A stretch of DNA of 64,000 nt from Diphasiastrum complanatum (Eukaryota; Streptophyta; Lycopodiopsida; Lycopodiales; Lycopodiaceae): positions 24,645,390-24,709,389 of the forward strand of contig CM055102.1 in NCBI GenBank assembly GCA_029204225.1. The letters are read 5' to 3'. This document shows positions 36,401 through 50,441 of the stretch, piece by piece (position 1 is the stretch's first letter; the number at the start of each line of letters is the position of its first letter). A program made the position numbers and the translations under genes. A model generated the notes under the pieces. It saw only the letters and a list, made by a program, of their open reading frames with translations, was not told the DNA's origin and made no database searches.

Positions 36401-36750
36401 CAAAGCAAGAATGAAGCTACAAAACAAGAATTCTCGTAACTTTGCCAAAATTGACTCATATTATAGTTGAGACATAGCTCTCTGGATACATCATCTAAGA
36501 TCTGGCAAAGTCGACCAAAAGTACAAAAAAGATAGAAAACTAGACAACATAAATTTAGCAATCAAAATTGGAATGATTTCACTAATGGCCATAACTTTCA
36601 CATAACAACTTCAAATTAGAAGAAATCAATACCTCCTAGAAGCTAAGATCGAGGGTTATTGATCCAAAACAAGAAACCATAAGAAATTGTAATACCCAAA
36701 ACAATCCAAGCTTTGACAAAGTTTTATTTGAAAATTAGCTTCTCAATTGA
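30471..36750. other. Long gene-poor stretch
   Basis: No gene is recognised. 31868-32299 is an open frame but strongly Ser/Thr/His/Leu-biased because the DNA is a simple mix of CAACT/ATCA words. 33200-33480 is a CT-rich, relatively GC-rich patch. 34145-34600 has two open frames of no known family. 35110-35530 is rich in diverged copies of a TCCTTA-containing word. Confidence 0.5.
35110..35530 (+). repeat. Degenerate short repeat with TCCTTA words
   Basis: Forms such as GACATGTCCTTAG, AGCATCCTTAAGGG, CATAGTCCTTAC, GACATATCCTTAGA, AACATCCTTAAGTG and GTAGTGTCCTTAG recur at intervals of tens of bp. This suggests an old, decayed tandem repeat. Unit boundaries cannot be fixed by eye. Confidence 0.45.
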
Positions 36751-36754
36751 CAAA

Positions 36755-36755
<1 letters not shown>

Positions 36756-36844
<89 letters not shown>
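36756..36844 (+). repeat. Compound microsatellite (TG)n(GA)n
   Basis: About 34 bp of alternating TG are followed by about 56 bp of alternating GA without a break. Confidence 0.97.
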
Positions 36845-36846
<2 letters not shown>

Positions 36847-38022
36847 ATGCAAGAGGTGCGTGTAAAAAAAAAGTTACAGCAAAAAAATATTAACAAAAAA
36901 GTAAAAACTGAAATTATGGCAGGGAAGGATGCCTCCTCGAGGCATTCCGGCCGAGGAACGCCCTCATGGAAAGGTACTTCTAAAAAAGAGAGACATTTTC
37001 TTGGTCATTCCTTCGTATTATGCTGGAGATGTCAGTTGAAATCTACTTCCAAGTCAACGTCCCCCATGAGGTTTCATGCTGCTGAAAGTCTCTCCTCTCC
37101 TTGAGGTCACTCCACATAAGAGAAATTGTTCCCAAGTCCTTCAATATCTGGAATTCTGGTGAAGACCTCCTTTCATCACACCCTTAAAGGTTAACATCAT
37201 ACCATGTGGGAAAAAGTTAGATTATAGCCTTTCATCTTAAATGCAATCAACGGAGGGGGCGAAGAGGCTGAAAAATTAAATTTTCTGAATCCAATTCTCA
37301 AACAAGTTCTAAGCCCATCTCTTTGCAAATTTCAAAAGCAAACACACACAATCATACCATCATTGATAAGCAAGGATGAAAACTCCATGTCGTGATAGAA
37401 AACTCATGCCAATCAAACAATTATATGCTTGATAATAGTAATAACTCATTAAAATTAGCAGGCTGACTGTCTATAGGATTTACACTCAAAATTGTGTACA
37501 TACTGTCTGCCCTCTTTTGCACCAATCAGTGGCAAGATCTAAGTGTTCCTGATAGTCCATTTTATCAGGAAGATCAAGCCCGAAAAAATTGGAATATTTC
37601 TAGCTGATTATGATGACAGCATATATATCTACCTGCCCAATAAGGAAATCTTGAAAAACTAAGAATGGATGCATGTGACTCTTCATCCACCATCAACCAA
37701 AACTGCAGAATCACAATCACCAAAAAATATATTCCAAGCTGATCATGATGGATAGCAGTTCTCTCTACCTGCCTAACTACAGTACCTTGGAAAAACTAAG
37801 AATGGATGGATATGTCTCTTCATCCACCACCAGCTGTTGCTCCATTTCATCAAGGTCGTTCACAGAAAGCATCTCTTCCTTATTTCTCTCCCAGATTTAT
37901 CTCAAAGTTGAGAGGGTCGACTTCCCTGCCACATTCTCTCGACTGGAGAGATCATGCTCTGGAAGAGCATATTGAAAGATAAGTGATCATCTGTTAGGTG
38001 TTGAATTCTTCAACACAATTAT
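36845..38022. other. Region downstream of the ERF gene, with an imperfect duplication
   Basis: 37601-37697 and 37739-37835 are imperfect copies about 140 bp apart (ATCTACCTGCC...AAAAACTAAGAATGGATG...CTTCATCCACCA). Part may be ERF 3' UTR. No separate gene is supported. The plus-strand frame at 37745-37975 is made by the duplication and looks incidental. Confidence 0.5.
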
Positions 38023-39808
38023 CTACAAGAATTGGCGAACGGTGAAAGATGGAGATAAGGACTCCGTCATTGCATCGCCCTCACTGCTAGAAAGCAACTC
38101 CTCCAAATACTTCTCCCCAAGATCCTGTACCTCAACAATGACAGGCTCAGCTTTGCTGATATCATTGGCTCGAGTGGCAAGTCTGAAGGAGGAAGAGGAG
38201 CCTCCAACTTTCTGCTTTTCTAAATCAGCAGCAGAAGCTGCTCCATCATTGTTCTCACTGTAATGCATCATCGATCTTGCTTCACTATTGCTAACGACAG
38301 GCACTACCATCAGCCTGCCTCTTCTTACCCCAGCGCTCATCATCCATGCCAAGGATCGTTGTTGCTGGGTTGAGTCGATCATCCTGTATCGATCTTTGAT
38401 CACTTTTGTTACTGATTTGGGCAGTTTTTGAGGTCACTCTACGGATTATACGCTGTAGCTGATCTGTTACGCTTGCCTGGGATGTAACAGTATCCGCCAT
38501 AGCCAGAGAGTTGGTACGATTATTGAGTTGGAGTGCAGTAGGAATCGAGGAAGAGAGGGTGGACTTGTCCGAGAAGTTGTGAGTCGCCATGGAGGAAGAG
38601 ACGACATTGAGAGGGAAATTCACAAGAGCTCTGGATCCTCGCATTCTGAGAGCAGCCCGATCGTAGGCTAGCGCTGCCTCCTCCGCAGTGTCGAACGTCC
38701 CCAGCCACACTCGCACGCCCTGACGTGATGAGTCTCGGATCTCAGCTGCGAACTTTCCCCATGGCCGCTGCCTCACTCCCCTGTAGTGCCGAGGCTTCTC
38801 CTTCTGCTCTGCTTTTTCGTTGCCGCTAGCTGCAAGCAGCGCTGTCTCTGGTGCTGGCGCTGAGGCTGATGTGCGATCCGAAGTGGGCTTGGGCTGTTCT
38901 GCTGGCTCTAACTTTGCTGATGCCTCTTGGGTGATGCTGGGCTTCGCCATCGCCACTGGAGTAACAGGTGCCCACCCTTTCGTCGCTGCCTCCTTCAACA
39001 CTCCATACACCACCATATCTTCAGAGTCGTTCTCGTTCAGAGGAAGTCCATCCCAGGTGCCGGGGAGAAGCGGACTGAGGCTGGGGGGAGTTCCGCAGAC
39101 ACGCTTCGAACCCCAGGGGCTGAGCAGCGGCGATCTCTGCCATGCAATGGAGGAGTTCTTCGTGAAGCTCTCAGGCACTGCGAAGCTGTGAGCAGGAAGA
39201 GACAGAGCAGGAAGAACATTTTTTCTGCGTTTGTTACTGCTCCCGAGGCTTTCTGTAGATATGGATGATGGCTGCTCGCTATTTTCTGCCTTGCAGCTGG
39301 GAAAGCCTCCCCATGCCTGATAATTGGCTTCTTCGCATGGATCTGCCTCTTTAGGTTGTCCTCCCAGCATCTGAGCCCTCAGCTTCAACGCCTCAGGATT
39401 CCCCCCCTCTGCTTCCTTCCGCACAACTTCACCTATCTTCTTACGGAAGCTCTCGGCAAACCGCTGCCCTAGACTACCCCTCAGCTTCTGCCCAATCCTT
39501 GCGCATTTTCTGGAGGATTCCTTCCTGGCTGAAATTTTGGGTGCAATCTGTGCATTCAATGCTTGGAAATGAGCAGAGCCATGTTGGTCAGATCTAGCAG
39601 GAGTATCCTCCTCGTCCTTGAAGAAGGAAGGAAAGGTGACAGATTGAGAGGAAGAAGAGGAGAGAGCTCCGGGAGACTGCAACAGGGACTCCAAGTCCAT
39701 CTGAAGCTGAGGCCTGGGGGGTGTGAGAGGAAGCCCAGATCTCAAATACTCCTCAGTCTTGTCTCCATGCTTCACCAGTGAATTCCAAGAATTTTGTTGA
39801 TAAAACAT
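38023..39808 (-). CDS. AP2/ERF transcription factor (ERF subfamily)
   Basis: This is a plant transcription factor expected to bind GCC-box DNA through one AP2 domain. From ATG 39808 the frame is open for 505 residues to 38291. The AP2 domain is at about residues 340-399 ([51 protein letters not shown]). The Ala and Asp of the AAEIRD region mark the ERF rather than the DREB subfamily. The N-terminal half is Ser/Pro/Ala-rich with [21 protein letters not shown]. The conserved acidic ERF tail ([19 protein letters not shown]) lies in another frame ending at 38023. A 109-nt intron (38328-38220; donor GGG|GTAAGA, acceptor GATTTAG) joins them in frame to give 558 residues; a frameshift is the alternative. 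ERF genes of this kind usually lack introns. Confidence 0.88.
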
Positions 39809-39882
39809 CGTCTAATGTTCAATTCTGACAAAGTAGGAGCACCCGCCTTCCAATCCAAATGACACAGTCAAATCTAACAACC

Positions 39883-40030
39883 CACCAGTTCTGAGCTTCA
39901 AACACCCACCTTACAATCCCAGCAAATCACGCTCTCAAACCCAACAATTTCACCAGCTCTGAACTACCCACCTTACAATACAATCAAATCACCCTCTCAA
40001 ACACAACAATTCACCAGTTCTGAGCTTCAA
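39883..40030 (-). repeat. Imperfect tandem repeat in ERF 5' leader
   Basis: CACCAGTTCTGAGCTTC-like starts occur at 39883, 39951 and 40012 (spacing 68 and 61 bp), with CACCTTACAAT and TCTCAAAC words between them. They lie between the probable TATA box and the ATG. Confidence 0.7.
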
Positions 40031-40184
40031 AATTGATCAGCCGAATAATTGACAAAGCATTGTAAAAAGGAAAAGAGAGAAAAGAGAAAAACAAGGCAAT
40101 AAAGCAGTAAATAGGATGTGGGTCTGGAATTAAATTGACCCTTCCTTGCCTCACCACTCCCTTGACTGTGCATCATCCATGAAG

Positions 40185-40191
40185 CTTTATA
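40185..40191 (-). promoter_or_regulatory. Possible TATA box of the ERF gene
   Basis: TATAAAG in a GCTATAAAGC context, about 380 bp upstream of the ATG on the minus strand. It is the best match in the near upstream region. The long leader makes it tentative. Confidence 0.35.
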
Positions 40192-40199
40192 GCTTCCTT

Positions 40200-41593
40200 A
40201 CAACAATTCTTTCTCAATTTCAATACTGGTCAAATTGAATAACTTAATTTCAGTCAATGTTTCCCTTCTTCTTAAAAAACATTTTATGAAGCAAAGATTG
40301 ACAAAATGACAATCCAGCTCAGAAAATTGCACCTTGGCATAATGATTTATCATTATTCTAGGGGCAGTGGCATTGCCTTGCTTCATACGGGTGAAAGAGC
40401 CAGCAGATCACTCCAAACCTTTAAAAAAGGCCAACAAAATATAACAAAATATATGCTACCGTAGGTAGCATTGCCTCATGGCAACTAACAAAAGGCACAT
40501 GGTATTCTAGGAGATCCGATCTGCATATCCATGGAGTACTGAGTACAGAAGGTTCCTTAGGAAGATGGAGAGAAGCTTGTAAATCATATTATAATAGTGC
40601 TTTTTGGTACTATCAACTTCTGGATCACACAACTAGGATAGAACTTGGGTGGTCTATAAACCCCGGGCTCAACTCAGTGCTCGAGAAAATAGACAAAGTA
40701 TAAGAACGAAATCGACAAGTTTTCTCAAAAATTGGTATCATAAAATATTTGACCGTTTTTTATGCAAGCATATATACCTTTTTATGAGTAAAAGCCTTCA
40801 AAAAACTGAGAGTTTCTATGAAATGCAAGTTTTTTTGAGGATAACTCAACTGAGGTTTCCCGAGCACTCACAAACTCGAGCCCTAATATTTGCAAGCTAC
40901 ATTGCAAGTCAAAGGCATATTTACCTTCTTAAAAAGACTCTTTTTTTGGCGAAGCTTCATGTGAAACTGAAAACAAAAAAAAGTACCTTCATTACTTGAA
41001 AAATAAATTCGAAAAGTTAAATGTTCTTCCTTGCAAGACTTAAAGATACTCGTATATTTTCACAAATGTACAAAAACAAAAGGAGGGTAGGCAACTCAAT
41101 GCTAGTCCAGTTTCATTGCCTAGAAAGAGAGGGAGCCAATCTCTCAAAAACCTGCTGGTTCCGTGCAATCCTTGTCAAAAAATTTCTTCTCTCAAAATAT
41201 ACGTGACCTTGTTCATAAATAGGCAAATCTTTTTCAAATTATAGATTTCGAAAAGTAGCCTTTAAATATACAAAGTTTGAACAAAAAAGGCCTTTTAATA
41301 TGAAAGGTTGGTGTGCACCTCACATTCCAAGTTTGAGCACGATACACCAATCCACCATGTGCGAGAATGGCATAGAATCTTGCGTGACTAAAAAACTTCA
41401 CGAAAACCACTAGACTAATAATAATTCGCGAAGAGCAGACAACCATATTAAGTAATTAGAAAGCCAGACAGAACGTAGAAAGGCATTGCAATATTGACAC
41501 AAATCTGAACAAAGAACAAACTGAGTTGTAATCAAATTAAGTATAGAGTTTAATAATGCAGGTGAGCACAAAACAATAGCGGACGTAACCAGG
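40200..41593. other. No gene seen
   Basis: AT-rich intergenic sequence. Short frames at 40649-40999 and 41021-41206 are Lys/Phe-rich and show no family. Confidence 0.5.
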
Positions 41594-41940
41594 TGATGTA
41601 CCTATTACTGACAATACATCTGGAAGAAAAGAATCAATGCACAAAAGCATCTACAATGTATATCTTTGATTATAGGTGATGTTTCGTTCTAATGACGTTC
41701 TGATACTCTTCTGATGCTATATCTCTGAATACGCTGATGGTATTCAATATATACATAATTTTTACAGGTGTGCAGATGAAGAAAGTACAAAAGTGGTTAA
41801 AATGTAGACAGTGGCGTTTTTCGTCACCCTTATTTTACATGTAAATTTGCAAACTGTGCGACAACACAAGTAAAATACAACAGCATGAATGGAGGTAGAT
41901 TAACATAGGATTTAGGAGAGTGTAGGAGATAAATCCAACA
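41594..41940 (-). repeat. 3' LTR of the minus-strand Copia
   Basis: On the minus strand the G-run (41941-41947, polypurine tract) precedes TGTTGGATTTATCTCC at 41940. A TATA-like TATATATTG lies inside near 41740-41756. The lower end at 41594 (...GTACATCA) is a guess from the TG...CA rule. No second copy lies in the window. Confidence 0.55.
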
Positions 41941-41947
41941 CCCCCCC

Positions 41948-44764
<2,817 letters not shown>

Positions 44765-44938
44765 AGAAAGTGCTCAGAACCAGAGGTAAATAATTGAGAA
44801 ATCGTTTTATCTCTGAGTGCTTAATTCGGTGGAAGGGTCGTACTGAGGATGATTATTCGTGGGAGAGAGTTGATAGCATAAAGAAGAATTTCCCAAATTT
44901 TAGTTTCTAAGGATAGAAATAGTTTAAGGAGGGAAGAA
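44765..44938 (+). pseudogene. Gypsy integrase C-terminal chromodomain fragment and polypurine tract
   Basis: The plus strand reads IRWKGRTEDDYSWERVDSIKK, a chromodomain core (WKG...DDYSWE) from the end of a chromovirus integrase. It is followed by the purine tract AAGGAGGGAAGAA and the LTR start at 44939. Only the last about 150 bp of the element's coding region remain. Confidence 0.8.
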
Positions 44939-45485
44939 TGTTATGTCCATGACCAGTACATAGGATACAATATACTCCTAGTCTTGGATACACGGTACTC
45001 CAGTGAAACAAGCTATTAGTTATGCCACGTCATACTGGACGTGACCCGAAAGTAACTAATATCCTTGTGAGGCCAAGAACACACTAAGTGGAGTTTAGAC
45101 AAGGTAATGAGACAGTGTATGCATGTGTAGAGTTATCAATATCAATTCTATGAATAGTTGGTCCATGCATAGGACTCTATTCTAGGTGAATCTATGTATA
45201 GGAAACATAGGGCTATGCATGGCTATGTGCCCAGGATGCATTAGGCTCTATATAAGAGGACCAAACTCGCCCTACTCCTCATCATGGTTCTTGATTCATT
45301 GCCAGGATCTCACTCTACATTCATGCTTCTTGTTCCTTGGCTTGGGGGTGAGGCTTCTAGAGATTGATTGGATGCTTCTACTTGGTTGGGTGGTTTCTCC
45401 ACAATGTGTTATCCTTTTGTGTTTAGGATTTGTAAGCAGGATCTAAGGAGCTTCCCTTATATTAACACTTTCCAATGTTCTTTTA
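44939..45485 (+). repeat. Gypsy chromovirus 3' LTR, right end truncated
   Basis: It starts TGTTATGTCCATGACC after the purine tract and contains a TATA box (CTATATAAGAGG, near 45248-45259). It runs directly into Copia integrase sequence at about 45486, so its end is lost or not recognisable. Confidence 0.65.
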
Positions 45486-45850
45486 GTTTCTAAACTCACA
45501 AAGAATGTGATAAGTGTTGGAAAGCTACTTGATGATGGTTTTGATGTGGAATTCAATATGAATACTTGTATCATTAAGAAAGGTGATGAGATCCTAGCAT
45601 ATGGATATAATTATGGTGGCATTTTCAAGTTAGATTTACATGAAAGTGCAAGTTCTTGTGATATTGCTTTGATGACTTATTTCTCCAAGGAGGAATTTTG
45701 GTATAGGAGGTTGGATCAAACCAATTTCAAATCTATGTTCTCTATGGTCAAGGAGATCAAGCCATGTGAGGCTTGTTTTATAGCAAAATCACATAAGAAG
45801 CCATATTTGATGTCTTCCATCAAGACAACATCCATTGGAAGTGGAACACT
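45486..45850 (+). pseudogene. Copia pre-integrase fragment
   Basis: It reads LTKNVISVGKLLDDGFDVEFN, CIIKKGDEI, GGIFKLDLHESASSCDIALM, FWYRRLDQTNFKSMFSMVKE and CEACFIAKSHKKP. This is the linker and HHCC zinc region that precede a Copia integrase core. The first His of HHCC (RLGH) is Gln or lost (RLDQ). The core is absent and Gypsy-C LTR sequence follows. Confidence 0.85.
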
Positions 45851-45869
45851 CAGATGTTCACTTTTCACC

Positions 45870-46101
45870 TTTTGAAATCTCGTAGACTTCTCTGAGGTCT
45901 TAGAATCATGTGAAAAAGGACCCTACAAACATTTGGTTGGAATTGAGGTGAGAAAAGTGCAATTTACCTAATACGCACTCTAATTTCTGCTATATAAGGG
46001 CAAAATTCGAGTCATTTGTCACATTATCTAGCGAAGCTCTACCCAATTTTCAATTGAGATTTCCAAGTTCTCCATCTGCTCCCAAATTTTCTACCAGCCA
46101 T
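45870..46101 (+). repeat. Gypsy-C 5' LTR, left part (before Copia-A insertion)
   Basis: It matches 59085-59296 in the downstream Gypsy-C LTR (TTTGAGGTCTTAGAA, CCTAATACGCACTCTAAATTCC, TATATAAGGGC, ATTCGAGTCATTTGTCACATT, CCAAGTTCTCC). It includes the TATA box. It is interrupted by Copia-A at 46102 and resumes at 51086. Confidence 0.85.
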
Positions 46102-46440
46102 TGTGAAAAAAGTGGATCTCGAATGGATCTAAGATCCCAAATGTTCTGACTAAGATCTTTGCACAACAAACTACAAAAGCTAGAAATGCAAAGCATCCTA
46201 ATGCTACCTTTGATACACATGAACTTGACAAAGCATTCAAGAGACAAAAGAAACTTATGAAAGATACTGATGGCAGCCAAAAATAGCAACAAGCAGGCCA
46301 TGGAACAATAGCCTACCACTTTTGGATAGCACCTAAGATCATACACAAGAGCTTGAAGATAATACACAAAGCAATGCTCATAATGGAGGAAGAAACTGTG
46401 ACAATGATCTATTGATCTCTCTCAACAATACAGAAAGTTT

Positions 46441-49070
46441 CTCCAACCTGTTCTTGAGCATACCCTTTTGCCACCAATCTTGCCTTGTACCTTTTGATTG
46501 ATCCATCTTCTTTTGTCTTGATCTTGAAGATCCACTTACACCCAATTGTCTTTTTGCCTTTTAAGAGTTCCGCCAACCTCCAAGTGTTGTTCTTGATGAG
46601 TGCTTGATGCTCAGGATCCATGGCTTGGATCCATTTCTCATTTTAAATTGCCTCATCTACACAATTTGGTTCATCAAAAGAGGTAAGAAAAGCAAAGTTA
46701 GAGTTCTCCACCACTTGATTTCCTTTTTCATCATAGGTTAGCCTTGATGGCTTAGTCCTTTGCCTTTGAGTCCTCCTTGAAGGTTGCTTTGGAGTGGCAT
46801 CTCCACTTTCATCCAAGACATCTTGCACATCATGATGATTATTAGGCACATCAACATCATCATCAACATTGACAACATTAGAAACATTCTCTTCATGAAA
46901 GATGACATCCCTACTTATGAAAAATTTATTCGTAGAAGGAATGTACACTTTGTAAGCCTTGCTTACTTCACTATAGCCAACAAACACACCCTTATTTGAT
47001 GAAGGATCTTCTTTAGCTCTATCATCAAGAGTGATGTTGACAAAACAAGTACAACCAAAGATCCTACAATGCTTGACACTCGGCCTCCTAACATAGAGGA
47101 CCTCAAAGGGAGTCTTACCATTCAAAGAAGCACTTGTCCTCCTGTTACAAAGATACTTAGCACATGCTAAAGCTTCCCCCCAATAGGACTTAGCAAGATT
47201 AGCATGTAGTCTCATTGCCTTGGCACATTCACAAAGGGTTCTATTCTTCCTTTCTGCCACTCCATTCTATTGTGGAGTCCTAGGACTAGAGTACTCCCTC
47301 TTACTCCCATGTGCTATGCAAAAATCTTTGAGCTTATTTGAAGTGTATTCCCCTTCATTATCTGATCTCAATCATTTGATCTTTGTATTGAATTGATTTT
47401 CCACTTCATTCTTAAACTTGGCAAATGCAGCAAACACTTCATCCTTGGTTTTAAGAAGATAGACCCAAGTATACCTACTAAAGTCATCAATAAAATTTGC
47501 ATACATTTTTGCCCCACCATTGCTAGTTGTACAGAAAGAATGAAGATCCGAATGCACAAGTTGAAAAGCTTTTTTAGATCTAGAAGTAGATCTAGTATAA
47601 GCAAGTCTACGAGATTTGGACAAGGCACAATGTTCACAAAATGTATTATTTGCAACAAGACTTTTAGGGAGACCAAGCACATGCTCTTTCTTTGCCATTT
47701 CCTCCAAAGATTTGAAGTTGGGATGGCCCAACCTCTTATGCCAAATTTCCTGGTTTGTCAATTGTTCCCTAGCAATACATCCTTCATTCTTAGAGATCAC
47801 ACATGCATCCAGTTTGAAAAGTTTACCATGCCTTCTTCCTTTAGCAATCAAGGATCCACACTTACTTATCAAACAAGCATCTCCAATGAGCTCAACATCA
47901 AGCCCCTTGTCAATCATTTGACTAGCACTAAGCAAGTTCTTAGTGATTGAAGGAATGTACAATACATTTTCAAGATTAGCTTTCCTATTTGTTGAAAGAG
48001 AAATAGGAATTGTGCCTACTCCTTTGATGTCACATTGACTATCATTTGCAGTATAGATGATGTTGCTCTCTCCCTCATAAGACAATAAGGATGAAAAGTA
48101 TTCCTTATGTCTTGTCATGTGAGATGAGGCTCCACTATCAATCCACCAAGGATCATTCCCATCTATATGTGCAAGCAAACTTGAAGTCATAACAGGAGAT
48201 TTAGAAATGTTATCATCTTCTTCATCTATTGCTAGATTTCCTTGCCTCTCACCTTGCTCTCTTTTCTTCTTATGACATTCGTTAGCAAAATGACCTTTTA
48301 TCCCACAATAAAAGCACTTGTACTTTGACTTATCTTTCTTTCTAAAAGAAGTAGAAGAGGAGGAGGAAGAGTGATCATCATGATCTGAGTTACCAGCTTT
48401 GGACCATTTCCCTTTTCCTTTACCTTTGCCTTTGACTTTGTCTTTTGTGAAAAAAGCCTCTTCACCTCCACCTTGCAAGGATGCACCATCAAGCTTTGAT
48501 TGAAACCTATGTTCTTCAGCCAATAAGATTTGTTGCAAGTCAACCACACTTGGCAAGACTCTTTTAATGGCAAAACTTTGCACAAGGTTAGCATGTTTAT
48601 CTAGCAAACCATTCAACATAACTTGGACTATTTCACCATCTTTTATGCTTTCGTCAATGCATGCTAGATCATCACTTAAGGACTTAACCCTCAAGACAAA
48701 TCCATGAGCACTTTCTCCCTCTCTTTGCCTACTAGAAAATATTTGCCTCCTTAGGCTCAATACCCTAGATGTGGACTTTGATTCAAAGAGTTTCTTCAAG
48801 GCATTCCATGCTCACTTGCACTTTGACACCTACCAACTTCCTTGAGAAGCTCATTGGTAACATTCATTTAATGATATGAAGAGTGCTTTTGGCCTTCTTA
48901 TCAAAATTTTGTTGCTCTTGAACAGTGGGTGGTCTCTCTTCAGTTCCTACAACTATGTCCATGAGTTCATTCAACTCAAGTAAGGATTCCATCCTCACTT
49001 TCCAAGTAGAGTAGTTTGATGAACTCAACCTATCATTAGTTTCTAACATGATCCCACCATTGGAAGCCAT
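46441..49070 (-). pseudogene. Copia-A gag-protease-integrase-RT start
   Basis: Gag starts at ATG 49070 (LSSSNYSTWKVRMESLLEL) and shifts frame near 48865. From 48799 to about 46441 one frame holds all the rest, with stops at about 47372 (TGA), 47266 (TAG) and 46642 (TAA). Motifs: UBN2 gag (GEIVQVMLNGL), intact zinc knuckle CFYCGIKGHFANEC, protease WIDSGASSHMT, HHCC (HKRLGHPN, CEHCALSK), integrase HSDLHSF, LRSDNEGEY and GVAERKNRTL, the linker, and RT up to KARLVAKGYAQEQ, where 3' LTR sequence takes over. The second Gly of the usual DNGGE is Glu. Confidence 0.92.
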
Positions 49071-50169
49071 GAATATAATGATTCTTCAACTTTTAGAATG
49101 TGTCCTAATGCACCTAACACCCACTTTCCTCTCAACAAATGATGGATAAGTAGATCTCAAAAGATCTAGGACCCTAAAACACTTCTATCTTGAACTTGGC
49201 TAGTTTCCAAGCATAGAAAAGAAGATTGAAACACATGCAATACTTTTCACATACTAAGAATGGATTACAAACTCAAACCAACCTGAAATCACTCTTGCTT
49301 AAGCTCTCAAAATTTCTAGCAAGTGACCAAATCAAGTTATGATGTGAAGAGTTACTTGGATTCTTAGAAAATACACAAGACTAGGCCGCCAAGAATACTT
49401 AGAATAGAACAAACTTGATCAACACACTAAGATATTGATTCAACCTGTAAAACCACATGTAAACCACACTTCTAAAAGTTTATAAACTCCAGCAAATGAT
49501 AAATGCAAGCTTTAGAGGTGAATGAAAGAGCACACTTAGTGAATCACAAGACTAGCTTCACTAGCTTGTCAAATCTTGGTGTTTAGATGTAGATCTAAGA
49601 TCACTTCACATGAGAATGTTCCTCAACCTGTTAAGAACCTGAAAACACATTTTCATAATAGTTAAAAGCTTCCAGCAAATGCTCCAATCAAATTACATAA
49701 GGAGAGCTACTTACATACTCAACAAAGTACACCAAAATTTATGCAAAAGATTGTTGACAATCTGTTCACCCAAAAGGGGATCTTTCATCCAAGTGGGAGC
49801 TATGCTCAGCCTTTTGGAGAATTACGAAATCACTCAAAGAGTATTTGTCATCCACTTAAGGAGAAGGTTCACTGTTCATCCACAAAAGTGGAGATTGTCA
49901 ACAATAGATTGAACAGAACATTGTTAGTATTGAATATGCACAAGCCTCACAATCAACAAATGATTAGGTGTTATGATTTGATCCAAAATAGCTTTTTCTC
50001 AGCCTCTGATCTTCAATAGACCTGAAATATGCTTTTGATTCACAAGTTCAACTCAACAAACAAAGGCTAGCAAGATTTGATCAACAATGCAATGCATAAT
50101 CATGCTAGAACTTGATCAAACATCCAAATATCACCATAAATGGAAATCATTATAAATAGAGGCCATCCA
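49071..50169 (-). other. Copia-A untranslated leader
   Basis: No coding signal. The leader contains diverged repeats with an AACCTG(T/A)AAA word (near 49287, 49443, 49625 and 50020) and shared neighbours such as TCCAGCAAATG, so it partly derives from old internal duplication. Confidence 0.55.
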
Positions 50170-50181
50170 GCTCTGATACCA
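50170..50181 (-). other. Primer-binding site directly after miniature LTR
   Basis: The minus strand reads TGGTATCAGAGC immediately after the LTR end ...TTTCTAACA. It is the standard initiator-tRNA-Met site and probably the original Copia-A primer site. Confidence 0.85.
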
Positions 50182-50325
50182 TGTTAGAAATCCATAAATC
50201 ATAATATGGATGGACAGACTAGGATTCAAGCCCAGGACCTCCCTCATACCGGATGGGATGCTCTACCACTGAGCTATCCACCCTGTTTGATAGTTCTCTC
50301 TAGAACGTGGATTGATATTCCAACA
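50182..50325 (-). mobile_element. 144-bp LTR of a miniature (TRIM-like) retrotransposon
   Basis: On the minus strand it starts TGTTGGAATATC after a polypurine tract (CTTGAGGGGGGG, 50326-50337) and ends GATTTCTAACA before a primer site. The ends are near-perfect inverted repeats (TGTTGGAAT against TGTTAGAAA). With the 116-bp segment 50326-50441 a full element would be about 404 bp, in the TRIM size range. More than half of the LTR is a tRNA-like sequence. Only one LTR copy is present. Confidence 0.75.
50208..50283 (-). other. tRNA-like sequence with Pol III A and B boxes inside the miniature LTR
   Basis: 76 nt. The acceptor arms GGGTGGA (50283-50277) and TCCATCC (50214-50208) pair over 7 bp with one G-U. 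The D arm is GCTC-AGTGGTA-GAGC. The T arm CTGGG-CTTGAAT-CCTAG pairs with one G-U. A box: TAGCTCAGTGG. B box: GGCTTGAATCC, two changes from consensus. The anticodon stem has mismatches, and 4 extra nt separate the T arm from the acceptor, so it is tRNA-derived rather than a functional tRNA gene. Confidence 0.75.
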
Positions 50326-50441
50326 CCCCCCCTCAAGCCACACTTGGTTGGGGTCCTAGCTGTCACCTGTCCCACAAGTTGGGCCACCTAACCATGGATT
50401 TGACACCATGAATTGCTAGGTCTAACTTGGCTCTAATACCA
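50326..50441 (-). mobile_element. Internal region of the miniature element
   Basis: On the minus strand it begins with TGGTATTAGAGCC (primer-binding site with one change from the standard) directly after the Copia-A LTR end. It carries about 90 bp of non-coding sequence and ends in a run of G (polypurine tract) before the 144-bp LTR. Confidence 0.65.

Noticed and set aside
36230-36439. 69-residue ORF
   Set aside because: Short, Lys/Phe/Asn-rich, no start context or family.
38820-39268. Plus-strand ORFs of 113-123 residues
   Set aside because: They are shadows of the GC-richer ERF coding sequence on the minus strand.
50208-50283. Functional tRNA gene
   Set aside because: The anticodon stem is mismatched, the T loop is altered, and 4 extra bases precede the 3' acceptor arm. 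It is better described as tRNA-derived.
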